Of a DNA stretch of 38,895 nt, positions 38,854-38,895 are shown in pieces. Under the pieces are notes generated by a model that saw nothing but the letters and a program-made list of their open reading frames with translations, was not told the DNA's origin and ran no database searches. The DNA comes from Clostridiales bacterium. Its GTDB lineage: Bacteria; Bacillota; Clostridia; Christensenellales; JAISNN01. How positions within the stretch are numbered: position 1 is the stretch's first letter; each line of letters starts with the position of its first letter. The stretch covers positions 1 through 38,895 of the forward strand of contig JAISNN010000053.1 of assembly GCA_031276195.1 (NCBI GenBank), written 5' to 3'. A program made the translations under genes and the position numbers.

Positions 38854-38895
38854 ATATTTTTTTATTTTTTGAATTAACGCGGAAGAAAACTTTTT

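Overview
The window looks like chromosomal DNA of an uncultured anaerobic Firmicute, probably a Clostridia (Christensenellales-like) lineage. This is inferred from gene content: a four-subunit 2-oxoacid:ferredoxin oxidoreductase, a short cobalamin-dependent MetH, clostridial ABC exporters, strong GGAGG-type ribosome sites and TTGACA/TATAAT promoters. No rRNA, tRNA, CRISPR array, transposase or phage module was found.

Layout. 1-568 (minus): a 46-aa truncated helix-turn-helix gene coupled to a DUF4304-like gene cut by the window edge. 609-4106 (minus): a fused ABC ATPase/FtsX-like permease and a membrane-anchored SGNH hydrolase. 4225-6208 (minus): a GLUG-repeat lipoprotein, with relics of its own 3' end on both sides. 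6263-6870: a graveyard of HINT, InlB-B-repeat and ABC-transporter fragments. 6930-11455 (minus): a heterodimeric ABC exporter. 11831-15554 (minus): metH and metF. 16530-21009 (minus): ferredoxin, alpha, beta and gamma subunits of a Vor/Kor-type oxidoreductase, interrupted by a DUF5054 C-terminal gene. 21261-23432 (minus): a 61-aa unknown protein, an Ogg-type DNA glycosylase and a YhhN-family membrane protein. 23986-29848 (plus): an HSL-type hydrolase, an XRE regulator, an MFS sucrose-type symporter with a GH32 beta-fructosidase, and a membrane-anchored alpha/beta hydrolase. 30503-38743 (minus): a phosphate regulon in the order pstS, pstCA fusion, pstB, phoU, phoB, phoR, with a PhoP-box-like repeat upstream.

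How the genes work together. PstS/PstCA/PstB import phosphate, PhoU links transport to signalling, and PhoR/PhoB would switch the operon on at low phosphate. MetF makes 5-methyl-THF for MetH. The MFS/GH32 pair is a small sucrose or fructoside uptake and cleavage unit.

The most unusual property is repetitive architecture. Almost every larger intergenic gap holds its own minisatellite array, usually with a 35-50 bp unit. The same kind of expansion appears inside genes as in-frame repeats of 45 or 69 bp (PstCA linker, Ogg insert, ABC N-terminus). In addition, 3' ends of genes are repeatedly duplicated just downstream of the parent gene. Other notable items are a PstC-PstA fusion with a repeat linker, a PstS whose two lobes appear in circularly permuted order, paired palindromic operators at the XRE gene, and a 52-bp near-perfect palindrome in a gene-free gap.
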